Source: an uncultured Porphyromonadaceae bacterium | Lineage (GTDB): Bacteria > Bacteroidota > Bacteroidia > Bacteroidales > Muribaculaceae | Assembly: GCA_947175545.1 (NCBI GenBank) | Contig: CAMWNI010000007.1 | Span: 1 to 64,000 of the forward strand | Direction of reading: 5' to 3' | Length of the DNA: 64,000 nt | In this document: piece after piece, positions 53,111-61,357 of the stretch | Layout: each line of letters opens with the position of its first letter | How positions within the stretch are numbered: position 1 is the stretch's first letter | The notes under the pieces: model-generated | Seen by the model: only the letters and a program-made list of their open reading frames with translations | The model's database searches: none | What the model was told of the DNA's origin: nothing | Program-made: the position numbers and the translations under genes

Positions 53111-53676
53111 ACGATGTGGATAAAAGAGTTATTAAATATAATAAAATTTTTCCACATATGCAAATTTAAGCAACACAAAATCAATGTCGTAGAATGTCAA
53201 TCGTGGACAAATCGTGGACATGGTGAGTCCTGATAATTTTTTTGTCCATGATAAAACGATGCAATTCGATGAAATATTAGCGGGATAGATTCTCTAATGG
53301 CTCAAAATTCTCTCTGAATATCTGTATTTGAGAGTTAATATAGCTAATAAATGTTTATTTATCACTATAACGTCGCTGAAATATTTAATTGATGTTAAAT
53401 TTCAGCGGTTTTGCGAATATTTAAGCTACCCGGAGTGCTATTTTGAGTTCAAAACCCCACTTTTGGAATAGGATTATGTTCTTACTGCGCTGATAACGTG
53501 TGCGTAAGCAGCTACAATTCCCAATCGTGGACAAAAATGTCCACGGTTTGAGTTGTCCACGATTTGCACACGGCGGAGCCGCACAGACTGCACTCAGATG
53601 CCATTTGGACAGAAAGAAAAAAACACTGCAACTGAACCAGTTGCAGTGTTTTGCTCCGTTTTGCCGGATACTCTTG
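53111..53676. other. Non-coding, repeat-rich gap before tRNA-Lys
   Basis: No ORF. It holds copies of CGTGGACA at 53203-53220 (twice) and an inverted set around 53523-53565 (CGTGGACAAAAATGTCCACG, then TTGTCCACG). A 9-bp stem CGCTGAAAT/ATTTCAGCG lies at about 53371-53406. The dyads may be recombinase or regulator sites tied to the truncated integrase. Confidence 0.5.
53612..53648 (-). terminator. Terminator of tRNA-Lys
   Basis: Perfect 11-bp stem CACTGCAACTG/CAGTTGCAGTG with a 3-base loop, followed by T7 on the minus strand, ~30 nt after the tRNA 3' end. Confidence 0.8.
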
Positions 53677-53749
53677 TGATCCGTCTGGGGCTCGAACCCA
53701 GGACCCCAACATTAAAAGTGTTGTGCTCTACCAGCTGAGCTAACGAATC
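53677..53749 (-). tRNA. tRNA-Lys (anticodon TTT)
   Basis: 73 nt from the G at 53749 to the discriminator A at 53677. Acceptor stem GATTCGT pairs with ACGGATC (one G-T). D arm AGCTCAGCTGGTAGAGC; anticodon loop CTTTTAA with anticodon TTT; T arm GGGTTCGAGCCC. The 3' CCA is not encoded. No second copy of its 3' end was seen at the left border of the mobile elements. Confidence 0.93.
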
Positions 53750-53860
53750 TCCTTGCGTTTTGCGAGTGCAAAGTTAGGAAGTTTTTTTGATGTATGCAAG
53801 TTTTTTGCACATTTTTTTAGTGGTAATATCGTTTTTTTACCATTTTAATCATTTTTTTCG

Positions 53861-53868
53861 TAAATTTG
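53861..53868 (+). promoter_or_regulatory. -7 box (TAAATTTG)
   Basis: Consensus Bacteroidales box 25 nt before the DUF3737 ATG at 53894. Confidence 0.5.
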
Positions 53869-53893
53869 TGGCAGTTTAAATGATGCCGGTTTT

Positions 53894-54739
53894 ATGAATA
53901 CTATTTATAATGAAGAATTCGGCGGGGAACGTCCGCTGTTCGCATCCAATGATTTACGACTGGAACACGTTACTTTTCATGCAGGTGAGTCGGCCTTGAA
54001 ATGTTGTGCTAATATTGAGGCCGTAAATTGTCGGTTTGAAGGGAAATATCCTTTTTGGCACACTAAAGGATTCAAAGTTGAGAATTGTGTTTTCACGCCA
54101 GGCGCACGCGCGGCTCTCTGGTATTCTTCAGATTTGACCATGTCGGATACTCAGGTCGACGCGCCGAAGATGTTTCGCGAGATGCAACGTCTGAATCTGT
54201 CGCGCGTAAGGATTCCGAACGCTCAGGAAACGCTTTGGCATTGTTCGGATGTTGTTATTCGCGATGTCGAGGTTAGCAATGCAGATTATCTGTTCATGCA
54301 TTCCGAAAATATCACAATTGAGAATTATCGCCAACAAGGCAATTACTCTTTTCAGTATTGCAAGAATGTTGAAATCCACAATGCTGTGATTGATTCGAAG
54401 GATGCTTTCTGGGGTACGGAAAACGTGACCGTCTATGATTCGGAACTAACCGGCGAATATCTTGGCTGGCATTCGAAGAGTCTGAAACTTGTGCGCTGCA
54501 AGATTTCCGGCACTCAGCCCCTATGTTACTGTGAGAATCTGATTCTTGAGGACTGCACTTTTGGCGCAGACGCCGACCTGGCATTCGAGGATTCGACGTT
54601 GAAAGCCGATGTCCGTTCGAATATTGTGAGCGTAAAGAACCCTCGTTCCGGCTCAATCAAGGCTCTTGCAATTGGTGAAATCATCATTGACAGGAATGTT
54701 CTTGCTCCTGCTGACTGCATAATCGAAACCAAGGTATGA
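53894..54739 (+). CDS. DUF3737 right-handed beta-helix protein
   Basis: 281 aa, no signal. Built of short repeating strands (ENCVFTPGARAALWYSSD, SENITIENYRQ, KNVEIHNAVIDSKDAFW) as in the DUF3737 beta-helix family. Function unknown. The gene overlaps patB by 4 nt, and in many gut Bacteroidales and Firmicutes it neighbours aminotransferase or MATE genes, but no role has been shown. Confidence 0.85.
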   Translation: MNTIYNEEFGGERPLFASNDLRLEHVTFHAGESALKCCANIEAVNCRFEGKYPFWHTKGFKVENCVFTPGARAALWYSSDLTMSDTQVDAPKMFREMQRLNLSRVRIPNAQETLWHCSDVVIRDVEVSNADYLFMHSENITIENYRQQGNYSFQYCKNVEIHNAVIDSKDAFWGTENVTVYDSELTGEYLGWHSKSLKLVRCKISGTQPLCYCENLILEDCTFGADADLAFEDSTLKADVRSNIVSVKNPRSGSIKALAIGEIIIDRNVLAPADCIIETKV

Positions 54740-55896
54740 TTCCGGATTTTGACATACAGCCTGATCGACGCGGATCCGGCGCTATGAAATGGGATGAAAA
54801 TCCGGGGGCCCTGCCCCTCTGGGTTGCCGATATGGACTTCCAGACAGCCCCATGTGTCATTGAGGCCTTGGAGCGCAGAGTCCGCCATGGCATTTTCGGT
54901 TACACTCTGGTGCGCCCGGCCTACTACGAAGCACTGCAATGGTGGTTCGCAACATATCATGGTCTGGCGATAAACCGCGACAGTGTAATTTATGTTCCTG
55001 GTGTTGTTCCGGCGCTTTCCGCTATTATAAAAGCCTTGGTCCGCCCTGGTGACGGCGTTATTGTCCAGACTCCGGTCTACAACTGCTTTTTCTCCTCCAT
55101 CCGCAATAACGGCTGCCGCATTGTAGAAAACCCTCTGAGGAAAATTGACCTTTCGGAGTCAGAATTCTCCTATGAGATGAATTTTGACCATCTTGAAGAG
55201 GTTGCGTCTGATCCTCATAACACCCTCATGCTGCTCTGCAATCCTCACAATCCTGCGGGGCGCGCATGGACGGCCGACGAACTCCGACGCGTTGCCGATA
55301 TTTGTCACCACAACGGCGTTACGGTTGTCAGCGATGAAATCCACTGTGATCTGACGATGCCAGGCTATAACTATGTCCCCTACCAGACAATCGACCAGGA
55401 ATCAATCGCATGCCTGTCACCCTCGAAAGCGTTCAACACAGCCGGACTCCAGATTGCCAACATTATCTGTCCGGACGCAGAGCAGCGTCGGCTGATTGAC
55501 CGCGCAATCAACATCAACGAGGTCTGTGACGTTAATCCTTTCGGAGTCGAGGGCCTGATTGCCGCCTACACGTCCGAAGGTCATGAATGGCTTGAACAGC
55601 TGCGCCACTACCTTTGGAAAAACTATCGGTTTCTGTGCGAATACATCGCCGAGAATCTTCCCGGCGTACCCGTCGCGAAACTGGAGGCAACATATCTGCC
55701 CTGGCTCGATATCAGCCGTTTCAATCTGCCGTCTGAAGAACTTGAAGAAGAGATTCTAAGCCATACGGGCGTCCGGGTCAACTCCGGCTTGATGTATGGA
55801 AAAGATGGTTTCATCCGCATCAATATCGCTTGCCCGCGCGCAACGTTAGAAGAGGGCCTTCGCCGTTTATGCGCCTATCTTAAATGTCTCGAATAG
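54736..55896 (+). CDS. MalY/PatB-type PLP aminotransferase (putative C-S lyase)
   Basis: 386 aa. Fold type I PLP enzyme: WVADMDFQTAPCVIEAL at the start, VVSDEIHCDLTMPG (~197, PLP-binding Asp), SPSKAFNTAGLQ (~231, Schiff-base Lys), and a late MYGKDGFIRINIACPR with the carboxylate-binding Arg. MalY/PatB members cleave cystathionine and other beta-C-S bonds. Overlaps both neighbours (4 and 13 nt). Confidence 0.87.
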   Translation: MIPDFDIQPDRRGSGAMKWDENPGALPLWVADMDFQTAPCVIEALERRVRHGIFGYTLVRPAYYEALQWWFATYHGLAINRDSVIYVPGVVPALSAIIKALVRPGDGVIVQTPVYNCFFSSIRNNGCRIVENPLRKIDLSESEFSYEMNFDHLEEVASDPHNTLMLLCNPHNPAGRAWTADELRRVADICHHNGVTVVSDEIHCDLTMPGYNYVPYQTIDQESIACLSPSKAFNTAGLQIANIICPDAEQRRLIDRAININEVCDVNPFGVEGLIAAYTSEGHEWLEQLRHYLWKNYRFLCEYIAENLPGVPVAKLEATYLPWLDISRFNLPSEELEEEILSHTGVRVNSGLMYGKDGFIRINIACPRATLEEGLRRLCAYLKCLE

Positions 55897-57284
55897 AACT
55901 TATTCAATCCGGCAAACATCTGAACTTCGGCCAGTTGCTTCGACTGACTGTCAAGTTGTCATTGCCAGCAATGATGGCCCAGTTGTCGAGCATCATGATG
56001 CAATATATTGATGCATCCATGGTAGGGCGGCTCGGTGCCGATGACTCAGCCGCTGTTGGCCTCGTCTCCACATCGCTCTGGCTATTCTGGGGCATCTGCT
56101 CGGCTGTAACCATGGGGTTCTCCGTCCAGGTTGCCCATCGCGTCGGTGCCGCTGACTATGAAGATGCCCGGCGAATTCTTCGCCAGGCAATAACGGCATG
56201 TCTGCTTTTCTCAGCCATTGTTGTGCTGATTGGCGCGGCCATCAGCATTCCCCTGCCCCACTGGCTTGGAGGGACCGAAAGCGTATGTCCGAAGGCTTCG
56301 CTCTATTTTCTTGTCTTCGTGCTTGCACTGCCATTGCTGACAATGAACTACCTCGCCGGCGGCATGCTCCGATGCGTCGGCAATATGAAAGTACCGGGAG
56401 GTCTTAATGTCATGATGTGCGTTTTGGACGTCATTTTTAACTTCTTTCTCATTTTCCCGGCCCACCACTTCAACCTCGGCGGCTTTGTCATTACGCTTCC
56501 CGGCGCAAATCTCGGAGTTCTCGGCGCCGCACTCGGCACGGTGATGGCCGAAATCATTACGGCCGGCGCAATGATGTGGTATCTCTGCACTCGGGAAAAG
56601 GATATTAAACTTAAGGGCAGCGCTGGCAGCTTCCGCCCCACCCGTCCGGTTCTCAGACGCGCCGTTAAAGTCTCAGCACCGATGACGCTTGAACATGCCG
56701 TTATCTGCGGCGCGCAGATTGCAATTACCGTTATCGTCGCGCCATTAGGAATTATGGCCATTGCCGCAAACGCCTTTGCCGTAACCGCCGAAAGCCTCTG
56801 CTACATGCCGGGCTACGGCATTGCCGATGCGGCGACGACGCTCGTTGGCCAAAGCTATGGCGCCGGTCGCAAAGACCTTGCCCGCAGATTCGGCTACATC
56901 ACAACCGGACTCGGAATGTTCACGATGAGCGTCATGGGCGTGCTTATGTGGATTGGCGCTCCCTGGGTAATGGGACTGCTGAGTCCAGTCAACGAAATAT
57001 GTGCTTTAGGCGTTGAAGCCCTGCGCATAGAGGCCTGGGCAGAGCCGATGTTTGCAGCCTCAATTGTGGCCTACGGCGTGATGATTGGCGTGGGCGACAC
57101 TATCATTCCGGCCACCATGAACTTCGGCAGCATATGGCTTGTCCGATTACCGCTGGCAGCACTTTTAGCACCCCGCATGGGACTAAGCGGCGTCTGGCTT
57201 GCAATGTGTATCGAACTCAGTTTTCGCGGCGCAATCTTCCTTTGGCGCCTTATTTCCGGAGCGTGGCTCAAAAAAACGCTTTAA
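55884..57284 (+). CDS. MATE-family efflux transporter
   Basis: 466 aa with ~12 TM helices in two halves. Signature stretches are QLSSIMMQYIDASMVGRLG (helix 1) and GYGIADAATTLVGQSYGAG (helix 7). Exports cationic drugs or metabolites with Na+ or H+. Coupled to patB, which may indicate export of a sulfur compound; inference only. Confidence 0.88.
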   Translation: MSRIELIQSGKHLNFGQLLRLTVKLSLPAMMAQLSSIMMQYIDASMVGRLGADDSAAVGLVSTSLWLFWGICSAVTMGFSVQVAHRVGAADYEDARRILRQAITACLLFSAIVVLIGAAISIPLPHWLGGTESVCPKASLYFLVFVLALPLLTMNYLAGGMLRCVGNMKVPGGLNVMMCVLDVIFNFFLIFPAHHFNLGGFVITLPGANLGVLGAALGTVMAEIITAGAMMWYLCTREKDIKLKGSAGSFRPTRPVLRRAVKVSAPMTLEHAVICGAQIAITVIVAPLGIMAIAANAFAVTAESLCYMPGYGIADAATTLVGQSYGAGRKDLARRFGYITTGLGMFTMSVMGVLMWIGAPWVMGLLSPVNEICALGVEALRIEAWAEPMFAASIVAYGVMIGVGDTIIPATMNFGSIWLVRLPLAALLAPRMGLSGVWLAMCIELSFRGAIFLWRLISGAWLKKTL

Positions 57285-57331
57285 ATATTAAACATCACGA
57301 ACCAGATTCCTGGTCACCCAAACCAACAAGG

Positions 57332-57379
57332 GAGCCGGCTCATGCACCAATAAACAGGAGGCATGAACCGGTTCTTTTT
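57332..57379 (+). terminator. Terminator between MATE and porV (convergent)
   Basis: GAGCCGGCTCATGC pairs with GCATGAACCGGTTC (14 bp with two G-T), 15-base loop, then TTTTT. Ends the MATE operon. Confidence 0.75.
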
Positions 57380-57396
57380 CCCTAATAAAAAGACCT

Positions 57397-58611
57397 TTAA
57401 CGGCGGCGACCGAAGAGGTCCTTAATGCCGTCCATATCGAAACTGAGAGTAAAACGCAGGGTCTGGTCAAGAGGCGACGACGCAGCTGTCGCAACCATAT
57501 AAGAAGCATCAAGGCGCACAACCTTCAGCGCAAATCCGGCTCCAACACCGAGATACTGGCGGTTACCCTTATTGGGGTGTTCATAAAAATAACCGGTACG
57601 GAAAAAGAACTGGTCATTATAAGAATATTCCGCACCGAGACTGAAACGGATTTCCTCAAGTTCCTCCTTGAAACCGCGCGGGGCGTCAGTAAAACTCTTG
57701 AAAATGCCTGAAATGGAAGACATTGACTCCCATTTATGCTTTGCCTCCTCATATTTTTCCTGATCCTCGAGCGTCAGCAGATTGTTGAAGTCACTCTCGC
57801 GCGGCATCGAAGGCACAAGGATTTTGCTGGCGTCAAAATTTAACGACAGCAGATGATAGTCGGCCAGGGGGAACGTGAAAGACGTTCCGAGACGAAGCTG
57901 CGCCGGAAGGAACGCAGGCTGATTGCCATGGTCATAGTTGACCTTTGAGCCAATATTGCTCAGATTCCAGCCGAAAGACCATTGGCACTCCGAGTGGCCT
58001 ACCATCGGGAACGTAGTGAAATAGCCGTTGATATCCGCAGCAAACGCCGAAGCACCAACAGGCTGAGTCTCACTTTCGGAAGTTGAGAAACTGAGGTCAG
58101 AATAGATGTAACGGAAAACGACGCCCATCGAATATTTCTCCGACAGTTTGCGACTATAACCCAGGTCAATCGACATTTCATAAGGGTGAAGGCTCATCAG
58201 ACCGTCGCCGTCAATTCCTGAGGTTACCTCGCCAAGCGTAAAATAGCGAAGCGAAGCCGAAAGGGCCTGATTGTCGCCGCTTCCAATCTTCCAATAGCCC
58301 GTCAGATTCAGCAAAGCAATGTCATTGACCAGTTTGCGAAGCCAGGGAGTGTAACTTAGCGAAACGCCCGCTTTCGAATAAGCAAACGCATACTTCGATG
58401 AATTCCAGAACTGGGAATTCACGTCCGGATCGGACGCAACACCAAGGTCACCCATTGAAGCGCCACGAGCATCCGGAACAATATCAAGTGAATTGACACC
58501 GGTCTGCAGCGGGTTGAACTGATTGGCCGACTCATAATCAGAGGCCACAGCGGGAACGGCGGCCATACCGCCCATAATTGATGCAATAATGATCTTTTTC
58601 CGTTTCATCAT
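57397..58611 (-). CDS. porV: Type IX secretion outer-membrane protein PorV
   Basis: 404 aa from the double ATG at 58611/58608. Signal peptide, then SLDIVPDARGASMGDLGVA (~38-55), the hallmark of the PorV/LptO family, and a FadL-like 14-strand barrel ending RFTLSFDMDGI. PorV delivers cargo with C-terminal sorting domains at the T9SS pore and shuttles them for surface attachment. Divergent from ispF, a widespread Bacteroidales arrangement. Its presence makes the T9SS-like tails seen at 8298 and 10710 meaningful. Confidence 0.88.
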   Translation of the reverse strand: MMKRKKIIIASIMGGMAAVPAVASDYESANQFNPLQTGVNSLDIVPDARGASMGDLGVASDPDVNSQFWNSSKYAFAYSKAGVSLSYTPWLRKLVNDIALLNLTGYWKIGSGDNQALSASLRYFTLGEVTSGIDGDGLMSLHPYEMSIDLGYSRKLSEKYSMGVVFRYIYSDLSFSTSESETQPVGASAFAADINGYFTTFPMVGHSECQWSFGWNLSNIGSKVNYDHGNQPAFLPAQLRLGTSFTFPLADYHLLSLNFDASKILVPSMPRESDFNNLLTLEDQEKYEEAKHKWESMSSISGIFKSFTDAPRGFKEELEEIRFSLGAEYSYNDQFFFRTGYFYEHPNKGNRQYLGVGAGFALKVVRLDASYMVATAASSPLDQTLRFTLSFDMDGIKDLFGRRR

Positions 58612-58665
58612 GACTTCAAAACGCAAGTTTCGCCTCAAATATTGCCCCGAGGCAAAAATAATTCG

Positions 58666-58673
58666 TAAATTTG
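58666..58673 (+). promoter_or_regulatory. -7 box (TAAATTTG) abutting ispF
   Basis: The box ends 4 nt before the ispF ATG at 58678, so the transcript would start at or next to the start codon (leaderless). Confidence 0.5.
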
Positions 58674-58677
58674 CGCC

Positions 58678-59151
58678 ATGAATATCAGAATAGGAAACGG
58701 ATTTGACGTCCATAAGTTTGCCGAAGAGCGTGACCTCTGGCTCTGTGGCGTGAAAATTGACCATCACCTGGGCCTGCTGGGCCACAGCGATGCCGACGTG
58801 GCTCTCCATGCACTCTGTGACGCGCTTCTCGGCGCGGCAGCCCTTCGCGACATAGGCTACCACTTTCCGGACACCGATCCGGCCTACAAGGGAGCGGACT
58901 CCCGGCGCCTGCTTCGCCGCGTTGTCGAGTTGATTGCCGAAAAAGGCTTCACGGTCAGCAACGTTGATGTCACAATCATTGCTCAAGCCCCTAAACTGCT
59001 TCCCTACATTGAGCGAATGAGAGAAACCGTCGCCGCCGACCTCGGAATCAGCATTGACCGCGTCAGTGTAAAAGCAACGACAACCGAACGTCTCGGGTTC
59101 ACCGGGCGAGGCGAAGGAATTGCCGCCCAGGCATCCGCCTTAATTATGTGA
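58678..59151 (+). CDS. ispF: 2-C-methyl-D-erythritol 2,4-cyclodiphosphate synthase
   Basis: 157 aa, full length. [12 protein letters not shown] (Zn ligands Asp/His at 9-11), [19 protein letters not shown] (~35-54), and the late [22 protein letters not shown] pathway step from CDP-ME2P to MEcPP. Divergent from porV. Confidence 0.96.
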   Translation: MNIRIGNGFDVHKFAEERDLWLCGVKIDHHLGLLGHSDADVALHALCDALLGAAALRDIGYHFPDTDPAYKGADSRRLLRRVVELIAEKGFTVSNVDVTIIAQAPKLLPYIERMRETVAADLGISIDRVSVKATTTERLGFTGRGEGIAAQASALIM

Positions 59152-59230
59152 TTCGGTAAAGCTCTTTTCTGCCGTAACCACTATCTGTTTTTGACAAATT
59201 TACGACTATATCAGCTATTTCGATTGTAAA

Positions 59231-59270
59231 ATTGGTGCCGAAAGCCGGCCCACGCCGCTCCGGCACCAAT
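59231..59270. terminator. Bidirectional terminator after ispF
   Basis: ATTGGTGCCG/CGGCACCAAT 10-bp stem around a 20-base loop. Followed by ACAACTTTT (plus) and TTTTAC (minus); lies between convergent genes. Confidence 0.65.
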
Positions 59271-59301
59271 ACAACTTTTATAACTTAGACCCTGCCCAGC
59301 A

Positions 59302-59694
59302 TTAACAAATATTAGGGGCCATAGTGTTTGAGTTCTGATTATAAGCTTTGGCAACACACTTCCACTCTCCATTGAGTTTCAAAAGGAGCAGGAAATCAGT
59401 GAAATCAATACGTCCGCCCCACTTCTCTTCAAGCACTCTCACAACCGCCACAGTCTCCTCAACGGCCAACACATCAACGCGCGCCTTGAAATTCTCACCG
59501 GCGCCTACGGTGTCGACATTATGATAGAACCGCTCGATTGAGCCATGTTCCAGCTCTCCGTCAAGCATTCCAAACAAAACGGCATCATCGGTAAATAGGG
59601 TTCGGGCATGGCGGCTGTCTCCTTCGGCCACACTACGCACGAACTTCTCAGCAGCGGCAGCCACCGCTTCGTAATCTTTAATTTCGTCTCTCAT
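59302..59694 (-). CDS. NTF2-like/SnoaL-like protein
   Basis: 130 aa. An NTF2-type cone fold is suggested by the start (KDYEAVAAAAEKFVRSVAEGDSRHARTLFTDDAVLFG), a GSIERFYHNVD helix and the WGGRIDFTDFLLLLKLNGEWKCVAKAY strands. Such proteins bind or isomerise small molecules; no specific role. Divergent from the HxlR regulator, so possibly regulated by it. Confidence 0.8.
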   Translation of the reverse strand: MRDEIKDYEAVAAAAEKFVRSVAEGDSRHARTLFTDDAVLFGMLDGELEHGSIERFYHNVDTVGAGENFKARVDVLAVEETVAVVRVLEEKWGGRIDFTDFLLLLKLNGEWKCVAKAYNQNSNTMAPNIC

Positions 59695-59825
59695 ATCCTT
59701 ATTACTTATGTGTTAATTATTTTTTCGGTGCAAAGTTATAACCTTGCACCAATATAATCAAGTACCGAAAAATTATTCATATACCGAATTTTTATTCCAT
59801 ACTTGATTTGAAGCAGTTTATTACC

Positions 59826-59833
59826 TAACTTTG
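59826..59833 (+). promoter_or_regulatory. -7 box (TAACTTTG) abutting HxlR gene
   Basis: Four nt separate the box from the ATG at 59838, again implying a leaderless or near-leaderless transcript. Confidence 0.5.
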
Positions 59834-59837
59834 CACT

Positions 59838-60194
59838 ATGGCTTACGAAAAGAAAATACCGGTGGATCTTGACTGCCCTCTCAGACTGACAATGAGTCTA
59901 ATTGAATCAAAGTGGAAATCATGTATTCTCGACGAACTTCGCACAGGCACTCCGATGCGACCGAGTAAAATTCACAAGTGTCTGCCCGAGGCTGCGCCGC
60001 GCGTCCTTGATATCCAACTGAAGGAGATGGTTGAAGACGGGCTGGTTGAAAAAACTGTTTTTCCGGAGCTACCTCCACGCTCCGAGTATCGTATCAGTGA
60101 ACTCGGAAAAACACTTTTGCCGATTATTGACCAGATGCTCAACTGGGGACGGACCCACTATGACATTTTCGAAAAGAAATACGGAAAGCAATGA
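59838..60194 (+). CDS. HxlR-family winged-helix regulator
   Basis: 118 aa. CPLRLTMSLIESKWKSCILDEL (HxlR start; conserved Cys at residue 14, possible redox or aldehyde sensor) followed by the winged helix APRVLDIQLKEMVEDGLVEK and PPRSEYRISELG. Overlaps the next gene by 4 nt and faces the NTF2-like gene, so both are likely targets. Confidence 0.88.
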   Translation: MAYEKKIPVDLDCPLRLTMSLIESKWKSCILDELRTGTPMRPSKIHKCLPEAAPRVLDIQLKEMVEDGLVEKTVFPELPPRSEYRISELGKTLLPIIDQMLNWGRTHYDIFEKKYGKQ

Positions 60195-61333
60195 AATCTA
60201 TTCGCACACTACTTAAAGTCATCGGCTCTCTGCTGATTGGCTTCGCTCTGGGACTTCTGATTGCCATTGCCGGCATAGCAATCTTTACGGACGACACAGT
60301 TGCCGGATTTTTCGATATATTCGCCTCAACAGGCATCATGGAACTGGGTGTCGCGTTCCTTGTCGGAGTCGGAGCGTTATGTGTCGCAATCGCCATACTC
60401 ATTCCGCTTCATGAAGCTGGCCACCTTGTCGGCGGCTTGCTGGGCGGCTACAAGTTTGTATCATTCCGTATTTTCAACTACACGATCATCCGCACGGACA
60501 ACAGACTCCGCATCAAGAAATTCGCAATTGCCGGAACCGGCGGTCAATGCCTGCTCTCGCCCCCCGACCGACCGATTGAAAAAATTCCAACGGCACTTTA
60601 CAACCTTGGCGGCGTTCTGGCCAATATTCTGACACTGGTTCTTCTGCTGCCTATTATGTGGTTGCCAATCAATCCGTTTATTTCTGAAGCGGTGCTGATT
60701 TTTCTGCTCACCAACGCAATAATTATATTGATGAACGGTATTCCGCTAAAACTCGGCGGAATAGGCAATGACGGCCACAACATGATTGAAATTTTGAGAA
60801 ATCCGGCAGCAAAAAGCGGAATGATTGCCCAACTTCGCGCAAACGCCCTCAATCAAAACGGAATGAGGCCCAAGGATATGCCAGATGACCTATTTGCTGT
60901 TCCTGAGCATATCAATTATAAAAACGCCCTCGAAATCTCAATGCCCATGATGGCGGCCTCGCGGCTTATTGACGAAATGCGATTCGACGAAGCGCTCGAA
61001 GCCTTCGAAAAGCTTTACGCCGTACGCAGTGAAATCATGCCGCTATATGTCAAAGAAATTGCCTGCGAACTCGCTTATCTGCGACTCGTTGTCGGACAAA
61101 CGCAAAAGGCTGAAGCGCTTCTTGACAAAGAATTGCGGCAATATGCCGAATCCTACCGCCGATTCATGTCATCGAAGGAGCGACTTCTGTTCGCAATTGC
61201 ATTATATCTTGATGGCAACCGTGAAAAAGCCGTTGAGATTTATGAGAATCTCAACGCCAGCCGCAACAACTACCTGCTGCGCGGAGAGGTTATGAGCGAT
61301 CTCGCGCTCATGGACGCCAACCTGCACGGTTGA
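60191..61333 (+). CDS. Membrane protein with HExxH metalloprotease-like motif
   Basis: 380 aa. TM segments at about 10-35, 45-75 and two more at ~150-190. The second ends in PLHEAGHLVGGLLGGY (HEAGH, residues ~73-77), the zinc motif of membrane site-2 proteases (M50-like). A partner Asp is not obvious; NDGHNM near residue 195 could serve. The C-terminal ~130 residues are helical repeats (TPR-like). Function unknown; possibly an intramembrane protease. Coupled to the HxlR gene. Confidence 0.6.
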   Translation: MKSIRTLLKVIGSLLIGFALGLLIAIAGIAIFTDDTVAGFFDIFASTGIMELGVAFLVGVGALCVAIAILIPLHEAGHLVGGLLGGYKFVSFRIFNYTIIRTDNRLRIKKFAIAGTGGQCLLSPPDRPIEKIPTALYNLGGVLANILTLVLLLPIMWLPINPFISEAVLIFLLTNAIIILMNGIPLKLGGIGNDGHNMIEILRNPAAKSGMIAQLRANALNQNGMRPKDMPDDLFAVPEHINYKNALEISMPMMAASRLIDEMRFDEALEAFEKLYAVRSEIMPLYVKEIACELAYLRLVVGQTQKAEALLDKELRQYAESYRRFMSSKERLLFAIALYLDGNREKAVEIYENLNASRNNYLLRGEVMSDLALMDANLHG

Positions 61334-61357
61334 CACCCGTTGCCACACAAGCAAGGG

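Noticed and set aside
53677-53749. tRNA-Lys as attachment site of the satellite
   Set aside because: No repeat of the tRNA 3' end was found at the left border near 41256-41400, and the truncated integrase lies in between.
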